NCBI GenBank assembly: GCA_034336665.1
Contig: CM067570.1
Location: forward strand, 13,189,502-13,253,501
DNA: 64,000 nt
Reading direction: 5' to 3'
Source of the DNA: Luscinia megarhynchos
Taxonomy: Eukaryota > Chordata > Aves > Passeriformes > Turdidae
Shown: piece by piece, positions 60,519 through 64,000 of the stretch
Layout of the letters: each line of letters opens with the position of its first letter
Position numbering within the stretch: position 1 is the stretch's first letter
Made by a program: the position numbers and the translations under genes
Notes under the pieces: generated by a model
The model's database searches: none
What the model saw: the letters and a program-made list of their open reading frames with translations, nothing else
What the model was told of the DNA's origin: nothing

Positions 60519-61430
60519 GGTGCCTATGTAATAGAAATCTTTTGAAGGCTGGTAAATGGAGACTGCTCAGAGCATCACCTTCCAAACTGTGTTTCTTTTC
60601 CAAACTACATATGTTCAGAGTTGAAAGACATACTTTCTTAAGAATTTGTTCAGTTCTCCATTTCAGTGCAGGAGCTGGACACTTGGCAAGAGAAAACTCA
60701 GACAGGAAAGAAGCAGCTGTTTTGGAAAACGAGCACAGAAGAGATAAATGGCAGGTGCTCCCAGCATCCATTATACAAACACAGGCTGATGTCCCAGCCT
60801 TTCAGCTTGCTGGGCATAAAACACCCTCATTTCCAGCACTGAGAGCAAGACACTTCTTGAGGCTCCTGGGACAGTTCAGAGCACAGATACATCTTTCTTT
60901 GGGAGCCAAGGTGTGTCTGTCACTCTCCCTCTATACAGATGGAGGCCAGGGTGAGCTGAGCATTTGTCATGCCCAGTGTGGATCACTGCACTTCACTGTC
61001 TGGCTCCAGGTAGTTCAAACACATGCTTTGTCTCTTCCATGTTGTAGGAGCTCTGTTATCAGCTCAGTCCCTACCCCCTTCCACAATTCAAGGCCTTGGT
61101 ACCGTGCTGCAAAGCAACAAAAGGATCTGATCTCAACTGATTTAGTTACAATTGAGTGTAGTCAAGGCTGCTGGGCTCCTTTGAGATGAAATGAGTGAGG
61201 AAACCTGGCACACTGAGTGAGTTACAAATGATGGATACCCAGGCTGAGGGATCTGAGTGCTGTGAAACTTCTGGAGAAAGGGAAAAGGAGACAGAATTTG
61301 TTCCTTTTCAGGAAATATTCAAAAGCTTTTATCATCTAATAAATTCTTTACTTGCTGGCACTATTATTAAATAAAAGCATAAGATGACAATTCACCCCTT
61401 TTCTTACTCCCAGATCTCATTCTATTTAGG
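60519..61430. other. Noncoding stretch holding the longest open frame
   Basis: The plus-strand frame 60482-61189 (235 codons) is the longest in the window, but its first part is the T tract. From the first ATG, near 60610, about 190 codons remain. The translation has no signal peptide, repeats or motifs that I recognise, and a 104-codon frame overlaps it antisense. I regard it as most likely noncoding. Confidence 0.45.
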
Positions 61431-61455
61431 AAAAAAAAAACCAAAAAACAAACCA
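61431..61455 (-). repeat. A/C-rich low-complexity tract
   Basis: Ten A followed by ccaaaaaacaaaccag, again of the G/T-on-one-strand type. Confidence 0.65.
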
Positions 61456-62112
61456 GAAAGCAATGCTGCTGTTACAATTTACCTTGACAATATCTCATGA
61501 CTTCTATGACAGGGCTTGACCAGATGCAAAAAATAAAATTAATGTAAATCTGGGAGAAGAGTCTGTCCCTAATTAACTGAACGGATTACATGAGAAGAAT
61601 TCCCATCCCTGTTTCCACACGGGTGCTGGATTTCCAGCAGCTGATGTCTGAGAGCAGCACTGCCCTCTCATGGATGCTCGCAGCTCTTCACAGCTTTCCT
61701 ACAGCACCTAAACCCGGAACGTCGGGGGGAAGAGGGAAAATTCACACAAATACAAATTCAGATTTCTCAGGAGATGGCCTGGCCTGGTCTGTACAAACTC
61801 CTCTAACACCTTCTCTATGCCCCTGCTTGAGAGCAGTCCCAGAGGTGCCTCAAAACTCGGGAGAGGACAAGCTCAGTAGGCTCTGTGCTCCCAGGGGACA
61901 GCTTGGCTGCCTTTGGCACCAACGCTGGCACTTTCCTTTTCTGGGCTGAGTTTCCTCGAGGCCCATGCATGCTCCTGAGAGAGTTTTACTTCACCTTAAT
62001 GTGACAGGGACACAGGAGAACTGCCTGGCAACTCGAACATCATTCTGCAAACACCCACCTGACCCAGCCAGCACCAGCACCACTGCTGGCATCCAGGAAA
62101 CTGGAGACAGCC
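61456..62112. other. Noncoding stretch with a GC-richer patch
   Basis: About 61580-62100 is GC-richer and contains the CpG-bearing word cccggaacgtcgggggg near 61712. It is too short and CpG-poor overall for a CpG island. The 119-codon frame at 61590-61949 has no family features. Confidence 0.5.
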
Positions 62113-62166
62113 TCAAATCAAATCAAATCAAATCAAATCAAATCAAATCAAATCAAATCAAATCAA
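62113..62166 (+). repeat. (TCAAA)n pentanucleotide microsatellite
   Basis: 54 bases, or 10.8 perfect copies of TCAAA with no interruption. This purity suggests an active, length-variable microsatellite. It lies immediately after the GC-richer patch. Confidence 0.97.
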
Positions 62167-63620
62167 CCTTTCACAAGTGAGGGATTCCAGATAAGAGTGA
62201 GAAGTAGGGAATTTAGGATCCCAAAATGATTCCTGGTAAATAGCCTTCTTCTTGGAAGGGATCTTCCATTAGTTTTGAATGTATCCTCTCATTATTACCC
62301 CTCTTCAGCCTCACTCCCCAGATTTCTAGGATATGTCTTTAAGTAAGGCAAGATATTTTCAGAAACATTTTACTGCCTTCTGTACTGGTCTGCTATCACA
62401 TTATTCTTTGTTTTAATATCTTTGGGTTCAGAGACAAGAAGTTATAGAAAGAAGGATAAGAGATATCTCTGATGGTCTGAAAAATATCTCAGCAGCTGTT
62501 CAGCCAATGTGCACTGTATACAAATGTTGAGGTTATTTCTGTTTTCTTCCAAAGCCTTAGTTTTCATGTGGTTTTACTGTCGAATGACAAACAGCAAAGA
62601 ACAGCCACAACACCCTACCTCCAGCTGTGATAATTAATAACCTGTCAAGACATGGATCTTGCTGTCTTAGGAAATCTAATGTCTGGCTAGAGGTGGTGAA
62701 AAATACTGAGAAACCAGAAAGAGGGGAGAAAATGCATGATTAAGAAGTTATGCTTGGTGGGGGAAAAAGAAAAACCTTTTTAAATAGAATAATCTCTTTC
62801 TATATGTATGCATATTTACATTGAGTCAAAACTTGTTCAAGGAGTCCATTTTCAGAGAACAAAATCCTTAGGGGAAGAGTCTTGTATAAATACAAACTGT
62901 TTCTATCATTTTCTTTTCACTTGTAAAGGCTGCTCAGATGTTTTTATTCTTGCAAAATTATGTCTTTTCACCTATAACTAAAATTCTCTGAAGATTGTGA
63001 AGTCTTCCACTGATTTTGGCAGGCTTTAGATTTTGGATGAAATAAATTCTGTTCTCTTGAATATTCATTTTATAAGGTAAATAGAGTTAATTCTGAAGGG
63101 TCTCTTCTGTCTTACTTGAAGAGTAGATCCATCCCTTCAGGTTTAGGGGACATACATCACGTGAACAAGTCACACTGATGACATGTAGGTAGCAATAGAT
63201 GTTCAGTAGTCTACTTTACAAATACCAAGACAACAAAATATCTGGGTTTGCCTAGAGAAACAAAAATTTGTCCTCTATCCATGTCTTCAGACCCAGTATC
63301 CCTGTTTTATCCACTGTCATCAGATGCCCAGCAAAAGCACTGAGTCTAAAGTCTTCCTGCTGCAGAAGCTCAGTGCTTGGCCATCACTGAAAACACTCAG
63401 ACTCAGCCTGGGTGATGAGCTGGTTTAGCCTGGGGAGTTATCACTTGTACAAAACTGGAAAATATACAACCAGAGTTTTGAGCAAAAGCAATGTGCCAAG
63501 TTTTCACCCAGGAATGTTCCAAAAGAGCAAAAGCACTACTTTACTCCCAGAAAGGCTAAGTTTATAGGTAGCCTTTAAAGAAAAACATACATAAGTGTGT
63601 TCATAGGTACACACATATAC
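62167..63620. other. Noncoding stretch, nothing recognised
   Basis: AT-rich unique sequence with no long frames or repeats recognised. Confidence 0.55.
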
Positions 63621-63633
63621 AGAGAGAGAGAGA
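63621..63633 (+). repeat. Short (AG)n microsatellite
   Basis: Six and a half AG units, preceded by alternating ACACAT and ATAC words. Confidence 0.8.
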
Positions 63634-64000
63634 AATTGAGAAGCTTTTCCTGCACACAAAAATGAAGTTGAAATAGATCTGCTTTTTAAATTTGTCTCAC
63701 TTGAGAGTTAAAGGCAGGCATACATGGGGAGAAGGAGTTTTTCAATTTTATACTGCAAAGCACCTAGCCCTCCAAGGAAATATGAGGACAACACAGCAAC
63801 TAATTGAAACTATCAGGCAGTTTTGATAAAGTAGGATGTGATTAGCAAGCTGGAATTTAGCCAGAGCATCCTGGTCCACATTTTCACTCCTCTCAGCCTT
63901 CATTCTCTCAAAGTGCCTGACTGTAATCTACCCCTATACAGCTGTAGTGTTTAACTCAGCTTTTCATTCCACTGAAAATAATTACATATGGAGAACACCT
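63634..64000. other. Noncoding end of window
   Basis: Ordinary AT-rich sequence with nothing recognisable; any feature crossing the window edge cannot be judged. Confidence 0.5.

Noticed and set aside
60457..60771. 104-codon minus-strand frame ending in poly-lysine
   Set aside because: The lysine tail is the reverse complement of the T tract; no protein features.
60496..61189. Processed retrocopy on the minus strand with the T run as its poly(A) tail
   Set aside because: No AATAAA before the tail, no recognisable transcript body and no target-site duplication seen.
61700..61740. CpG-bearing patch as a CpG-island promoter
   Set aside because: Only a few CpG sites; surrounding DNA is CpG-poor.

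Overview
The window looks like a piece of a bird nuclear genome, intergenic or deep-intronic. It is AT-rich, has no CpG-island-like stretch, and contains no reading frame with recognisable protein family features. The clearest taxonomic clue is three truncated CR1 LINE copies. Their 3' ends carry the ATTCTATG-type octamer repeat and the bird-style 3' untranslated sequence. Low interspersed-repeat density alongside CR1 fits a bird better than a turtle, crocodilian or squamate. A passerine is possible but not shown.

Layout. 1-9.2 kb is AT-rich unique sequence with a G/T-rich low-complexity tract near 2.3 kb. 9.2-11 kb contains two diverged, collinear copies of an unrecognised ~240-bp sequence in direct orientation, 1.5 kb apart. 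11-24 kb is mostly featureless apart from an A/C-rich tract, small duplications and a MIR-like relic. 24-46 kb carries scattered MIR-like SINE relics, other weak ancient-repeat matches, two strand-asymmetric low-complexity tracts and poly(A) runs. 45.5 kb has a perfect 12-bp inverted repeat whose arms contain forkhead-like sites. 46.3-50.6 kb is the CR1 cluster: two minus-strand copies and one short plus-strand 3' end. 51-64 kb holds more weak MIR-like relics, a perfect 23-bp tandem duplication, a long T tract and a (TCAAA)n microsatellite.

I found no supportable protein-coding gene, exon, tRNA, rRNA, known microRNA, CRISPR array or assembly gap. Open frames of up to ~235 codons occur, but their composition, out-of-frame overlaps and lack of recognisable domains suit chance. 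There are therefore no genes whose joint function can be described. What can be said concerns repeat history, small duplications and candidate noncoding regulatory or structural DNA. Conservation was not measurable here, so every regulatory suggestion is inference.
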